NCBI GenBank assembly: GCA_027579435.1
Contig: JANBPK010000922.1
Location: forward strand, 62,001-126,000
Direction: 5' to 3'
DNA: 64,000 nt
Source of the DNA: Candolleomyces eurysporus
Taxonomy: Eukaryota; Basidiomycota; Agaricomycetes; Agaricales; Psathyrellaceae
Of the stretch, positions 22,886 to 34,147 are shown piece after piece. Position 1 is the first letter of the stretch. Every line of letters starts with the position of its first letter. The position numbers were made by a program, and so were the translations under genes. Under the pieces are notes generated by a model. That model did no database searches and was not told where the DNA came from. It saw only the letters and a list, made by a program, of their open reading frames with translations.

Positions 22886-23151
22886 CGTAGATCGGAGCAA
22901 ATTGAGAATCGTTGAAGATGATGGTGAATGGCAGGAAGTACACCCCGTATGCGTCGCACACTGCCTCCGAGTTTTTATTGAATATTGATTGTGGCCCTGC
23001 GCCAAGCCACCAGCTGAAATTGGGTTTCCCTATAGTCGGCTTGATGTCCTGAGGGATGGCAGACCAACCTTGGAAACTTACACACACACATAGCGTCAAT
23101 TTCGAACATTCTTGCTGGTCGGATTGCGTTCAGTCCACTCCGGGCGATACC
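22886..23151. promoter_or_regulatory. Shared divergent upstream region between NACHT 1 and the F-box derivative
   Basis: About 270 bases that match, in part, 26504-26680 (NACHT 2/F-box pseudogene) and 33356-33461 plus 34135-34152 plus 35397-35480 (NACHT 3/F-box derivative). The matching portions carry AGTTTTTATTGA, ATATTGATTGTGG and CCAGCTG. This copy represents the uninterrupted state of two insertions present in the third cassette. No clear TATA box was seen. Confidence 0.6.
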
Positions 23152-23311
23152 GTCATCCAAGAATTCGATCTACAGATTGCACGAGGCGAGAAAACTCTGG
23201 TTTCTCATCGATCTCTACTAACCGCGTCGGAATGCCCACTTACTCATCCACCCGAAGCTGGACAGCTTGGAGTTCAGTTCCTTTAGTAACGAAATCCACC
23301 CGGAGACTCTT
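23152..23311 (+). pseudogene. F-box gene deletion derivative, copy 1
   Basis: The first about 100 bases match the 5' end of the full-length F-box gene at 36904 (ATCCAAGAATTCGAT and CGGAATGCCCACTTA). They then jump at about 23255 straight to its 3' end (CGAAGCTGGACAGCTTGGAG), removing about 1.5 kb with the F-box and the LRR-like body. The join is the same as in the derivative at 35481-35686. A second deletion here removes the final coding bases after GAGACTCTT. It cannot encode an F-box protein. Confidence 0.8.
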
Positions 23312-23486
23312 CTGTAGTCACGCTTGGAGAGTTCGTTCCTTCAATAGCTCTGTTGAACTCGAGGGGTAGACCTTCTGTACAAACAAAGCGGAGTGTGAAG
23401 AGACGAGCCAGGCGAACGCCTCAGGTGAACACGCCTAACAGGGTCTACCACAAGTCTCCAAGCGTGAGTCGAACAGAACTTGTAAN
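23312..23486. repeat. Interspersed repeat following the F-box derivative, copy 1
   Basis: About 175 bases matching 35836-36022, including TGTTGAACTCGAGGGGTAG, GAAGAGACGAGCCAG, and AACAGGGTCTACCACAAG. The same order (F-box derivative, then this repeat) holds at both sites. It ends at an N (23486) where the next cassette starts. Confidence 0.75.
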
Positions 23487-23934
23487 TTTTTTGAAGTTTT
23501 CTATTCTGGTTCTCGTACTACATATTTATCTACCTCCCTCTCTCTCTCGAGGGGAGCGAGAAAAAAGTAAAAGAAGCAGAAAGATGGAAGAAGAAGAAGA
23601 GGTGNTTTTTTCATTTATTTGCCTGGTACGATAGGATACAGTAGTGTTCTTTTAATCTCGGTTTCTCTCTCTCTTCTTTTTTTTTATCAGTTGTTGTAAT
23701 GAGTTTAGCTACCTACCCTGCATAGTAACGACCCTTTGGATGACAAGCAATGAATATTTTATGAATTTGGTTAACTTTTGAGCGTTTGGGTTGCGTACGT
23801 TNGGGGGGGCTGGCTCTTGCGCTGACGGTTATTGGGAGCCAGAAAAGGTGCAAGGGACGCTGGGAGGATTCAAGTTTCGATTATTCCATTCCAAAGTAGA
23901 TTATGTTTATGCAGGGTGCTCATTACAAAGTACT
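23487..23934. repeat. Pyrimidine-rich 3' flank, copy II
   Basis: Starts inside the sequence equivalent to 19970, so the Ser/Pro-rich gene fragment and the first part of the T-rich flank are missing from this cassette. Ns at 23486, 23605 and 23802 adjoin T or G runs. It holds the probable 3' UTR of the second NACHT gene. Confidence 0.7.
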
Positions 23935-26503
23935 CTAGGGATAGATATAGCTAAGCTTCCTGTGCTGAATCTGATGACCATCGACTCTTTCGAGAGGTGG
24001 CCGGGGGTAGTCACGCGCTAGGAACATCGGTTCGGGTGTATGCCGAGAAGGGTCCGTTTCCATCATCGAGCTGTCCTCCAATGGATGCGGAAAGGAACCG
24101 CCAATGGGCGACCATCCGGGGGATCGCGGATGAACAGGGTCCACTTCCATGTGACTGCGCAAGGATGCAACTGAAGATGGTCTGCTTGAACGATGCGGGT
24201 CCTCCGTGACGAGGGATGCGGATGAGGATCTGGAGCTCCATGAGGCTTGGCTCAGGGACTCTGTCGACTTGGAGGGGAAGTCGAAGACAGTGCGAAACCC
24301 GGACGACCCTGACGATGACCCGGACGACCGGACGCCCGAAGCTTGCCCTTCAGCCGGCACTTTGAGTACAGCCCATGGCGGAAACTTTCTTTCACGCCGA
24401 AAATCCGGGTAAAGCGCAATCCTCACGAGACCCGCCCGTTTCTCCATCTTACTCTTTTTATGCAAATGCCAATTTTCCTCCAAAAAAGAAAACAGCAAAT
24501 CGGATTGGGCACAACACAGACGGACGGTTTTACACATCCGTGGACACTTCGTCTTCCAGAGCCAGCCTGCTTGTCGGAAGTGCAATAGGCTGATCGACTT
24601 TATAACACGATAGTTAAAACAAAAAATACAGCTCAAGTGACACGACACACTCACATCGCATGTATGAAGTATTTCGACGCCCTTGGCAATTGGTTGGAAC
24701 CAACGATTTCTGAGTCCCACGAGAGTCGAACTGTGAGGTTTCAGATGATTGAGCATGTCTTTGGGTTGTGACCACAGTCGTCGACCGAAAAGGAAGATCC
24801 ATCCTAGCAGAATGGTAAAGTCAAACCGGAGGATGTTTTTCAATTTGGCGTCCGTTGCAGCTTCAAGCTCTGATTTGGGAAGGTCGTATCGCGTTGGGAC
24901 GTGAGCCCATGTGAAGCGGAGACATAGATAAAGGGCGCCAAATGTTGCGCCGGAGTCTCTAGATGGGGAATCCAAGGTGTGAGACCATCGTTGTAAATTC
25001 TGGATTGCTGCTATCGTGAACTGGGCCACGGTGTCTCCCTCACTTTGAAAGAGGTCTCCGGATCTCCCTGGCGCCTTGAGGTAATCTTCCATGCTTTTAT
25101 GGTAGAAGCGGATGTATGCGGCGCCATGTGTGTCTGTCTGGTGTTGATTCGGTACGTGGATTAGGGCGGGCAATTGTGAAAGGATAATGTTAGTGGTGCC
25201 AGGGAGGAGCCCGAAAAACGTGTCCAGCATGAGAGGCGATGGGCCCAAATCCAGACCTCCTGACTCGGTCAAGAGGGAGTTGGTTTCAACGATCCTCCAA
25301 ATCTCCGGGATTGCGTGCAGGACAAGCCGCAAATGCGTCCTGTTGATACCCGACACAGACAGGATCTGTGTGTAGAGTGCATCAAGATCTGCAAATGGAT
25401 TGGGGAGGGCGGCCATGGGTCGTTTCGGGGTGGATATCGCATCCAAAATGTTGGTCAGGAGGATGTTGGGGTGACCTTTACCGTTTCCGACGTAGTTGAT
25501 GATGGTGGAGACGAATATGAATTGGCCCGAGGCCATCTTGACCAGCATCTCCAAGACTTCCTGTGCTGGCCAGCTGGCGGGAAGAATATGCCCTGCCGGG
25601 TGCGTTCTTCGAATACGCGAAAACTCGTCGACGAGGTAAAATAGGATATCCTCATCGGAAGCGTAGCCATGCAGGCGAAATCTCTTCATATTCGACCAAA
25701 TAGGTTCCTCCGCAAATGTGGTCAGGATATCAAGTTCGGGCCTGCTGGAGACAACAACACAAAACGGGAAGGTCGAATGCTGCGTTAGGGCGTGAAGGAC
25801 ACGAATCACTTGCTTTCGTTGTGCTGTATCCCGGCATTCGTCCAGCCCATCCACGATAACAGCCTTGGGCTGTATCCATTCTTGACTTTCACCGATATCC
25901 TCCAACGGGTCAAAGATAAGGCGTTGGAGTTGGACGAGAAGGGACTTTGAGAATATCGATAGGTCAAGCGCAATGCTCCTTAGGACGGCTTCTCGAAACC
26001 CGGGAATGGCGCTGCAGAACTGGTGTGCGAGTGTTGCGACCAATCCGTCGGCGCTGTCGCGCCCCGAGTCCCTTCCGAAGAAGAACGTCCCTCCAAGGAT
26101 TGTCCCAGCAAGACATTCTTGGGCGACTGAGCGTTGGATGCAAGTCTTTCCAGCGCCTGCAGGTCCAGAGAGCCATGCCAATCTCAGGCAATTAGGTCCA
26201 CCGGCCTGGGCGATGAACTCCTCAATGTGGTTGATGATAATTGTGCGGGTGCCCGGAAGACAGCTGGGGGTGTACGAATATGTAACCGATTCATGGGTCG
26301 CCTCCGTTGTGGTGTGTCGTAGCAAGAGTTCCAGCAATTCTGTACGGTGTTTGCTGTTAAATGATGTAAGACAATGTCGCAAAACCCTCACCTTTCCAAT
26401 TGACTGGGATGTCACTGATATGATTGTTGATTATCCTACTATTGTCAATATTGACGTCCCCAGTGGAGACTTGCCTAGCATTCTCGAAGAGCTTGCTGGA
26501 CAT
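23935..26503 (-). CDS. NACHT-domain STAND ATPase, paralog 2
   Basis: Exons 26503-26392, 26339-24655 and 24597-23935 give about 819 residues; the first two introns sit at the same places as in the paralog at 20290. Walker A is GPAGAGKT and Walker B is AVIVDGLDEC, both intact. The 3' intron uses a weak acceptor (AAAG, equivalent to TATAG in the other copies), and the stretch is open in frame even if unspliced, giving a slightly longer product. The C-terminal tail is shorter and ends differently (HTPEPMFLARDY and on), lacking the second APAEGQA unit. Before the NACHT domain it has SCLPGTR where the others have SCHPGTR. It stands head to head with the F-box pseudogene at 26681. Confidence 0.88.
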
Positions 26504-26680
26504 CGTCGATCGGAGAAAATTGAGAATCGTTGAGGATGATGGTGAATGGCAGGAAGGCCTTCATTCCTGTGCACCCAATTGTGACTGCTGTTCACCTCGA
26601 GGCCACCAGCTGACATAACATCAATTTCGAACATCCTTGGTGCTCCACTCTGAAACACCGTCACCATCCTGCCTGGCGCA

Positions 26681-28304
26681 ATGGTTATCAAAGAATTCGA
26701 TCTTAGTACAGATTGCACAACTCGAGAAAACTCTCCTCGATCTCAGACGGCGACGCAACGCCCACTTACCCATCCACCAACTTCTCCCGCCAGAAATCCT
26801 TGGAGGGATCTTCTCCTTTGCGTCTGGTCTATATGACAGCCTGGCCGAAACGCCAAAGAAAGGACCATCCGTCTGTCCGAACTCCAGGGAGCACTCATAC
26901 TCCAATTCAGGCTACGGGTGACTGTCTACTTAGGCCCAAAAACAACAGCAAACATGGTCGACTTCGTTTCAAAGAACGCGGGTAACACGCTCCTGTATGT
27001 GTATGTGCAGTGTGATGCGGCTCTCCAGGCACCAGTTATTCTCCAAGCAAAGACGATCCTGTCCAATGCCTCCCGGCTGAAATCCGTCGTCATCAATCTC
27101 CAATCCTTGGCGAGGCACGATGGAAAGATGTTGGTTAACATGTTATTCCATGATATGATTGGGAGCGCAGACAATCTGGAGTACCTCAAAATCGCAGCCG
27201 GCGTTCGAGTTTCAGACGGTTGTGAGCCCCCGTTTGCCGGCGGAGTGCCCAGCCTTCGCTACTTGGAACTAACCCAGTTCCGCGTTCCTTGGACGTCTCA
27301 CTTCCTTCAACCAACGTGCCTAACCCATCTCCTCATGCGCCCGCACCTCCACCAACATCGGAGTTCTACGATTTCTTCCGTCGCGCTCCTCACCTCNAAA
27401 ACCCTCCACCTCGAACTTAACCACAAAGGGGTTGAAATTCCCTCCCCCCACGATGCCGAATCCAGCATCCAGCTACACTCACTCGAATTGCTTGAGATAT
27501 CAAGCACACTTCACATAATATGCACTCTGTTAGGGCGAGTGCGGATCTCTCGAAGCAATATTTCGCACCTTGTGCTCGATGTCTTCCTACCCGACGAGGT
27601 CGAACCGACGGAAGGCATCAACCAGTTCCTCTTGGCCTGGAGACACGCTATTGGCAATCAACATCGAGACCCCTTTTCACCAGAATGCATTCGGCTCTTG
27701 AAGACAGAGTCTATCAAAGGTGAATGGACATATGGCTATGCTATCCAATTGCAAACATCACTACCCACATTGTTGGGTCTCAGATACCACTCCAAGACCG
27801 GGCTGCGTTGCTCTCCATGGGCCAAAATCAAGGTCCGATCCCCGGGCGAACGATTCCTAGAACATGGCGAACAGTTCCCATTCCCCAATCCTGTCGCCTT
27901 TAAACAGCTCTGGTCCCTTGCGAACCTAAGCATCCTCATTCTCAATACTGAGCTACCCTGGTCGTATTGGCCGGAGCTTTCTCTGTCATTGGTTTTAGAG
28001 GCTATCCACATCCCCGCCGCCAATGTGAATGGATTCGTGGAGTTCCCACTACTCGAACGATGGTGCCCACCACTCGCGCCTGCCGGCCCGCAGAGTGTAC
28101 AAATCGCTTTCCCCGCCCTTCGATTATTCATAGTTGGTGCCATGGCAAACTATCAAGAAGTGCCAGACAGGATACGGGCTGCTCGACGGGTGGTGGACGC
28201 TCTGGAGAGGCGTGCGCTGTCTGGTGGAGACTCCCCTCACGTTAGTACTTCCCCGAGGCTGGACAGCTTGGAGTCCATTTCCTGTAGTAGCGAAATTCCG
28301 AGAT
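26681..28304 (+). pseudogene. F-box/LRR-like gene, frameshifted copy
   Basis: Matches the intact gene at 36904-38613 over its whole length but is broken in several places. Four extra bases after the codon for Asp6 (26701-26707) shift the frame near the start. A deletion of about 28 bases removes the second half of the F-box (LLCHVCHSW equivalent). One base is missing at about 27338 (CCCGC for CCCTGC), partly offset in reading by the N at 27397. The long open stretch 26918-28304 therefore lacks the F-box. After 28296 the 3' end is interrupted by an insertion and resumes at 28501. A truncated LRR-like product is possible but unlikely to function. Confidence 0.8.
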
Positions 28305-28500
28305 GAGCAATGAGGAACGAATGGCTCATCAGAGGATAAGGTAGCAGCGGCGGCACTGGCAGACATCTGACCTGCCGGCGGGTTTGGTGTACAAACACAA
28401 CCAAACTCTCGCCCGCCAGCTCGCAGGTCGGATCCTCTCAGAGAATCCATCTTTCTGGCTGCCTGCCGCCATCTCAGATCACAGCCAACAGCTACCTCAT
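28297..28500. mobile_element. About 200-base insertion in the F-box pseudogene
   Basis: The F-box sequence GCGAAAT at 28290-28296 continues as CGACTCGGAGACTC at 28501, so the bases between are an insertion relative to 35625 and 38540. The insert contains an imperfect inverted repeat: GACCTGCCGGCGGGTTTGGT at 28370 pairs with a gapped reverse complement ending GCAGGTC near 28428. No clear target duplication was found, so the element type is unknown. Confidence 0.5.
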
Positions 28501-28555
28501 CGACTCGGAGACTCTTTCTTGGATGTCAGCCCTAGCTACAAACGTTTTGTGGGAC
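28501..28555 (+). pseudogene. 3' end of the F-box pseudogene
   Basis: These bases correspond to the last codons of the intact F-box gene (SETLSRMSALATNVLWD). They end at GTGGGAC, where the sequence switches directly into the Ser/Pro-rich gene fragment. Confidence 0.75.
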
Positions 28556-29655
28556 CCCTGGTGCGCTTATGCCGACGCCTGGGACGCCGTTGGACTCGGA
28601 AGCACGACGCCGCGTGTCGCCTAGGTGTTCGCCGTACCTTTGTGCTCTGAGTCGTTGCGGCGGATATCGCTGAGTGGCTCGTCGTCATCTTCGTCGTCCC
28701 CGCGTATCTCGCCGAAGGGCTCGATGACTCGTATTTTTCCCAATTCGAGTTCGACGTGTTTGTCGCCAAAGGATAGTCCAAGGAATAGTCCGAGAATTAA
28801 GCCTAGTCCGTTGGCTGTTACGAGTCCTATAACCAACTCGATTTCTAGTCCAGGTTCGGGTGTGGTGGCTGTTCAGAGTGATATCGATGGGAGTGGGGGA
28901 TACGGATGTGGAGGATGGGAGGAGTGGGAGTGAGAGTGATGATGGGTTGTTGAGAGGGACGGTTAGTATTACTCGGAGGGCTGTTTTCGCCGCCTCCACC
29001 ACCGCCGACGCAGTCGCAACCACAATCTCAATCGCAAGCACAACCACCTCTACAGCAACAACCGCAATCGCAAGCACAAGGGCCACAGCAACAACAGCCG
29101 CAAGCACCACAGCAGGTTCCGGTGATTACGAGGACGAGGGCTTCGTTGAGTCCTGAAGAAGAAAAAGAGAAGAGTGGCGTGCCCGTACCTTTTCCAGAGA
29201 AGAGGCAACGACCGAGTTTGCACGTACGGACGATGAGCGAGCCGGCGGTTCTAACAAGTCCAAGTCGAGTGCTCCGGCCGCGGAGGCCAAGCACCAATTG
29301 AAGTTTCCGCATATTGGACTTGGGAATCATCGGCAATCTCCTCCTTCGTCGACGTCTGCTTCGCCACCTGCTGGTGCTGCTGGGAGGTTGTCGCCTACTT
29401 CTTCGAGTACTTCGCCGACTGCTGCGTTGTCTAAGCCGTCCAAGTCGGCTAGTTTGAGTCCTACGGCGAGACGGGTTAATGCTGCGAGTCCGACTTCGAG
29501 TGCGCCGAGTCCTACGGCTACTAGGAAGCAGACTAGGAAGACGAGTTCGTCGTTTTCTGCTATTGGGAGGAATTTGAGGGCGTTGAGTGCGGATGTGTTG
29601 AAGGGTGTTGGGAGTATAGGCGGAATTNGGGGGGGGGGGGATGTGAGAGGTTTCG
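28556..29655 (+). pseudogene. 3' fragment of the Ser/Pro-rich gene
   Basis: Matches 18463-19514 (the last third of the gene at 15613). It has no start, several indels (for example near 28905 and 29250) and an N at 29628 before a ten-G run. A Gln/Pro tract around 29030-29110 is longer than in the parent copy, from added CAGCAA-type units. It opens at the fusion with the F-box 3' end, so it is a truncated duplicate, not an independent gene. Confidence 0.8.
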
Positions 29656-30750
29656 GTGACTTGGTTTCTTTATGAGTTTTCGACATCGTCCTTTTCTTCG
29701 CTATTCCTTGATTTCCTATCTGTTGCTATTCGTCCTCGTCTTCGCATAGCTACTCTATTCTTCTCCTCCTATATGATACACACGCATTCTTTTGCTAACG
29801 AGCAACTAGTACCATTTCATTTATCTATAACCCCTGGCGCGTATCTCTAGCGCTGTATCACTCACTCACTCATACACTCGTTTACCATCATATCTAGTTC
29901 TGTTTTTTTTTTTTTTTNTTTCTTTTTTTTTCATTTCATTCTGTTTTCCTCTTTGTCAAGCTCTTCCTTTTTTTTCGCAATTATTTTTGGATTTTCTATT
30001 CCGGTTCTCGTACTACATATCTATCTACCTCCCTCTCTCTTTCGAGGGGAGCGAGAAAAGAGTAAAGAAGCGGAAAGATGGAAGAAGAAGTGGCGTTTTC
30101 ATTTATTTGCCTGGTACGATAGGGTACAGTAGTGTTCTTTTAATCTCGGTTTCCTCTCTATCTCTCTCTCCNNTTTTTGTCAGCCGTTGTAATGAGTTTA
30201 GCTACCTACCTGCATAGTAACGACCCTTTGGATGACAAGTAATGAATATTTTATGAATTCAGGTTTTTGGTTTTGGTTGACTTTTGAGGATTTGGATTGT
30301 GTACGTTGGGGGCCTGGCTCTTGCACTGACGGTTATTTGGGACCAGAAATGGTGCGAGGGACACCGGGAGGAGTGAAGTTTCGGTTATTCTACCCAAAGT
30401 GCGAAGTGCTCGGTACTAAGTACTCTAGGGGGAGACATAGCTAAGTTTCCTGCGTTCACAGCTCAAAGTACTCTAAGGGTAGATATAGCTAAACTTCCTG
30501 CGTTCAACACGATGACCACCAACTCTTCCCCAAGGGGGTCGGGAAGTATCAACGCGCTCGGAACACTGGTTCGGGTGTATGTCGAGAAGGGTCCGTTTCC
30601 ATCATCGAGTTGTCCTCCAATGGATGCGGAAAGGAACTGCCAATGGGGCGACCATCTGGGGGATCGCGGACGAAAGGCGTCCACTTCCGTGAACGATGAG
30701 GGTCCCGACGAGAGATGTGGATGAGGATCTGAAGCTCCATGAAGCTTCGC
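29656..30750. repeat. Pyrimidine-rich 3' flank, copy III, and extra NACHT tail sequence
   Basis: 29680-30300 matches 19690-20289. Around 30417-30509 a unit with AGTACTCTA, ATAGCTAA and CTTCCTGCGTTC occurs twice; single copies lie near 23930. From about 30540 to 30700 there is a stretch like the tail-coding end of NACHT 2 (24030-24140), lying beyond the stop of NACHT 3. The third cassette thus carries both tail versions one after the other. Confidence 0.65.
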
Positions 30751-33355
30751 TCAAGGACTCTGTCGATCAAGAGGCGGCAGATTCCACGATCTAGAGTCAA
30801 GTGTCGACTTGGAGGGGAATTTGAAGCCAGACCCGAATGGCCTTGACGATGATCCTGACGACAGGATACGGACAGCTTGCCCTTCAGCCGGCGCTTTAAG
30901 TACGAAATGCTGAGAAGGGTCCGTTTCCATCGAGTTGTCCTCCAATGGATGCGGAGAGGACCTGCTAATGGACGACCATCCNGGGGGATCGCGGACGAAC
31001 GGGGTCCACTTCCATGTGACTGCGTAAGGATGCAACTGAACATGGTCTGCTCGAACGATCCGGGTCCTCCGTGACAAGAGATGCGGATGAAGATCTGGAG
31101 CTCCATGAGGCTTTGCTCAGGGACTCTGTCGACTTGGAGGGGAAGTTGAAGACAGGGCCGAACCCGGATGACCCTGACGATGATCCTGACGACCAGACGC
31201 GCGAAGCTTGCCCTTCGGCCGGCGCTTTAATTACCGTCCAAGGCGCAAGCCTTTCACGTTGACGAGCCTTGGGAATTGCAATCTTCACGAGATCCGCCAG
31301 CTTCTCTCTCTTACTCTCTTTATCCAAATGCCAATTCTCCTCCAAAAAAGAGAACAACGAATTGGATTCGGCACAACACAGACGGACGGTTTTACACATC
31401 CGTGGACACTTCGTCCTCCAGAGGCTGCCTGCTCGTCGGAAGAGCGATCGGCTCTATAAAGCGAGAGTTGAAACAAACAATACACCTCTAATGACACGAT
31501 ACTCACTTCACATATATGAAGTATTTTGACGCCCTCGGCAATTGGTTGGAACCAACGATTTCTGAGTCCCACGAGAGCCGAACCGTGAGGTTTCAGATGA
31601 TTGAGCATGTCGTTGGGTTGTGGCCACAGTCGTCGACCAAAAAGGAAGATCCATCCTAGCAGAATGGTAAAGTCGAACCGGAGTATGTTTTTCAATTTGG
31701 CGTCCGTTGCAGCTTCAACCCCTGAGATGGTGAGGTCGTATCGCGTTGGGACGTCAGCCCATGTGAAGCGGAGACATAGATAAAGGGCGCCAAATGTTGC
31801 GCCGGAGTCTCTAGATGGGGAATCCAAGGTGTGAGACCATCGTTGTAAATTCTGGATTGCTGCTATCGTGAACTGGGCCACGGTGTCTCCCTCGCTTTGA
31901 AAGAGGTCTCCGGATCTCTCTGGCGCCTTGAGGTAATCCTCCATGCTTTTATGGTAGAAGCGGATGTATGCGGCGCCATGTGTCTCTGTCTGGTGTTGAT
32001 TCGGGACGTGGATCAGGGAGGGCAAATGTGAGAGGATGATGTTAGTGGTGCCAGGGAGGAGCCCGAAAAACGTGTCCAGCATGAGAGGTGATGGTCCCAA
32101 CTCCAGACCTGCTGACTCGGTCAAGAGGGAGTTGGTTTCGATGATCCTCCAAAACTCCGGGATTGCGTGCAGGACAAGCCGCAAACGCGTCCTGTCGATG
32201 TCCGACACAGACAGGATCTGCGTGTAGAGTGAGTCAAGATTTGAAAATGGCTTAGGGAGGGCAGCCATAGGGCGTTTCGGGTTAGATATGGCATCCAAAA
32301 CGTTGGTGAGGAGGGTGCCGGGGTGCTGACTGTGGTTTCCGACGTAATTGACGATGATGGAGACGAATAGGAATTGACCCGAGGCCATCTTGACCAGCAT
32401 CTCCAAGACTTCCTGTGTTGGCCAAGTGGCGGGAAGAGTATGGCCTGCCGGGTGTCTTCTTCGAATACGCGAAAACTCTTCGATGAGATAAAACAGGATA
32501 TCTTGATCGGAAGGGTAGTCGTACAAGCGAAACCTCTTCGTATTCGACCAAAGAGGTTCCTCCAGAAATGCGGTCAGGATATCAAGTTCGTACCTGCTGG
32601 AGACAATAACACAGAATGGGAAGGTCGAATGTTGCGTTAGGGCGTGAAGGACATGAATCACTTGCTTTCGTTGTGCTGTATCCCGGCATTCGTCCAGCCC
32701 ATCCACGATAACAGCCTTGGGCTGTATCCATTCTTGACTTTCACCGATATCCTCCAACGGGTCAAAGATAAGGCGTTGGAGTTGGACGAGAAGGGACTTT
32801 GAGAATATCGATAGGTCAACCGCAATGCTCCTTAGGACAGCTTCTCGAAACCCGGGAATGACGCTGCAGAACTGGTGTGCGAGTGTTGCGACCAATCCGT
32901 CGGCGCTGTCGCGCCCCGAGTCTCTTCCGAAGAAGAAGGATCCTCCAAGGATTGTCCCAACAAGACATTCTTCGGCGACTGAGCGTTGGATGCAAGTCTT
33001 TCCAGCGCCCGCAGGTCCAGAGAGCCATAACAATCTCTGGCAATCAGGTCCACCGGCCTGGGCGATGAACTCCTTGATGGCTTTGATGATAGTTCTGCGA
33101 GTACCCGGGTGACAGCTTGGGGTGTACAAATATGTCACCGATTCATGGGTCGCCTCCGTTGTGGTGTGGCGTAGTAAGAGTTCCTGCAATTCTGTGCAGT
33201 GTTCGCTGTTAAATGATGTCAGACAACGTCGCAACACCCTCACCTTTCCAGTTGGCTGTGATATCACTGATATGATAGTTGGTTATCCTACTATTGTCGA
33301 TATTGACGTCCCCAGTGGAGAATTGCCTAGCATTCTCGAAAAGCTTGCTGGACAT
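30751..33355 (-). CDS. NACHT-domain STAND ATPase, paralog 3
   Basis: Exons 33355-33244, 33191-31507 and 31453-30751. Exon 3 has one surplus base, the N at 30982 in a G run; without it the frame stays open to the stop at 30751 and the product is about 832 residues, close to paralog 1. Walker A GPAGAGKT and Walker B AVIVDGLDEC are intact. The tail repeats the APAEGQA/SSGSSS unit twice, as in paralog 1. Paralogs 1 and 3 share the tail and intron 2 acceptor, and paralog 2 differs. The upstream region leading to its F-box partner is interrupted by two insertions. Confidence 0.85.
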
Positions 33356-33461
33356 CGTAGATCGGAGAAAATTGAGAATCGTTGAAGATGATGGTGAATG
33401 GCAGGAAGGCTTCATTCCTGTGCAGCCGGATTTGTGTACACTGCCTCGGAGTTTTTATTGA

Positions 33462-34134
33462 TCGTAGCGGCGCCTCTGGCGCCAGTCCCCGACTCTCTTG
33501 TGAGGTATTCTCACAAAGTTCAGCATCTATTTTTTAAGGACTATGGGGCACTTAGCACCACTAAATATTCGGTCCGCTCGCTGACGCACGCCCATGGCGT
33601 GCTCGCACTCGCGCGCGGTACTCAGAGATCTCGCCGGTCAATTCGCGGTACAGTGAATCAAAGAAGGCACAGATTTTAATCAGAAGAATTTGAATTGAGA
33701 AGAGCAAAGAGGCATGGCAAGTGCGCTGCCGCAATATTTGTTGTATAGTGCATCCCGCCGTTGCATGCGCAGGACGAGAACATAGAGGCTCATTTGGATC
33801 TTCGCACTAGTGCGGAGCAAGACTGATAGTAATTGGAGTATTGCATGACAGAGTAAGAACAGCCATAAGGAGGGCAACCCTGCAAGTCAAGAGTGCCGGG
33901 TACCTGACAGGGACTTTTGTCAACAAGCATAGAAGACGACCGTCCACTTCGTGGAGTCGGGGATCCGGATCTTCATTGGGTGGATCATGGGGTCAGACAT
34001 ATAAGACAACTATTGCCCACAAGCCCAGTTTTGGATATCGACATCATTCTCACGCTTTCGGTAGTTTTATCTTTGTAGAGTTGATGGACGTATTGCAGGG
34101 ACAGAACCCTCCTTCCACTCCGTGGAGTCGGGGA
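33462..34134. mobile_element. About 670-base insertion in the NACHT 3 upstream region
   Basis: The sequence AGTTTTTATTGA before 33462 continues as ATATTGATTGTGG from 34135; at 22960-22995 the two halves are directly joined. The insert begins TCGTAGC, has a short hairpin GGCGCC-3 bases-GGCGCC near its left end, and carries TCCCCGACTC near 33487 with its reverse complement GAGTCGGGGA near 33956 and again at the right edge. No target duplication of two or more bases is evident. It holds no coding sequence. A non-autonomous Helitron-like element fits the A/TC left edge, but the right edge lacks CTRR. Confidence 0.55.
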
Positions 34135-34147
34135 ATATTGATTGTGG

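Noticed and set aside
23312..23486. Solo LTR
   Set aside because: TGTTGA at the left edge suggested an LTR, but no CA-3' end, primer-binding site or target duplication was found and the unit is short.
26918..28304. Open frame of about 460 codons taken as an intact F-box gene
   Set aside because: It lacks the F-box itself, starts inside the equivalent of residue 88 of the intact gene, and passes the N at 27397 only because that N offsets a missing base.
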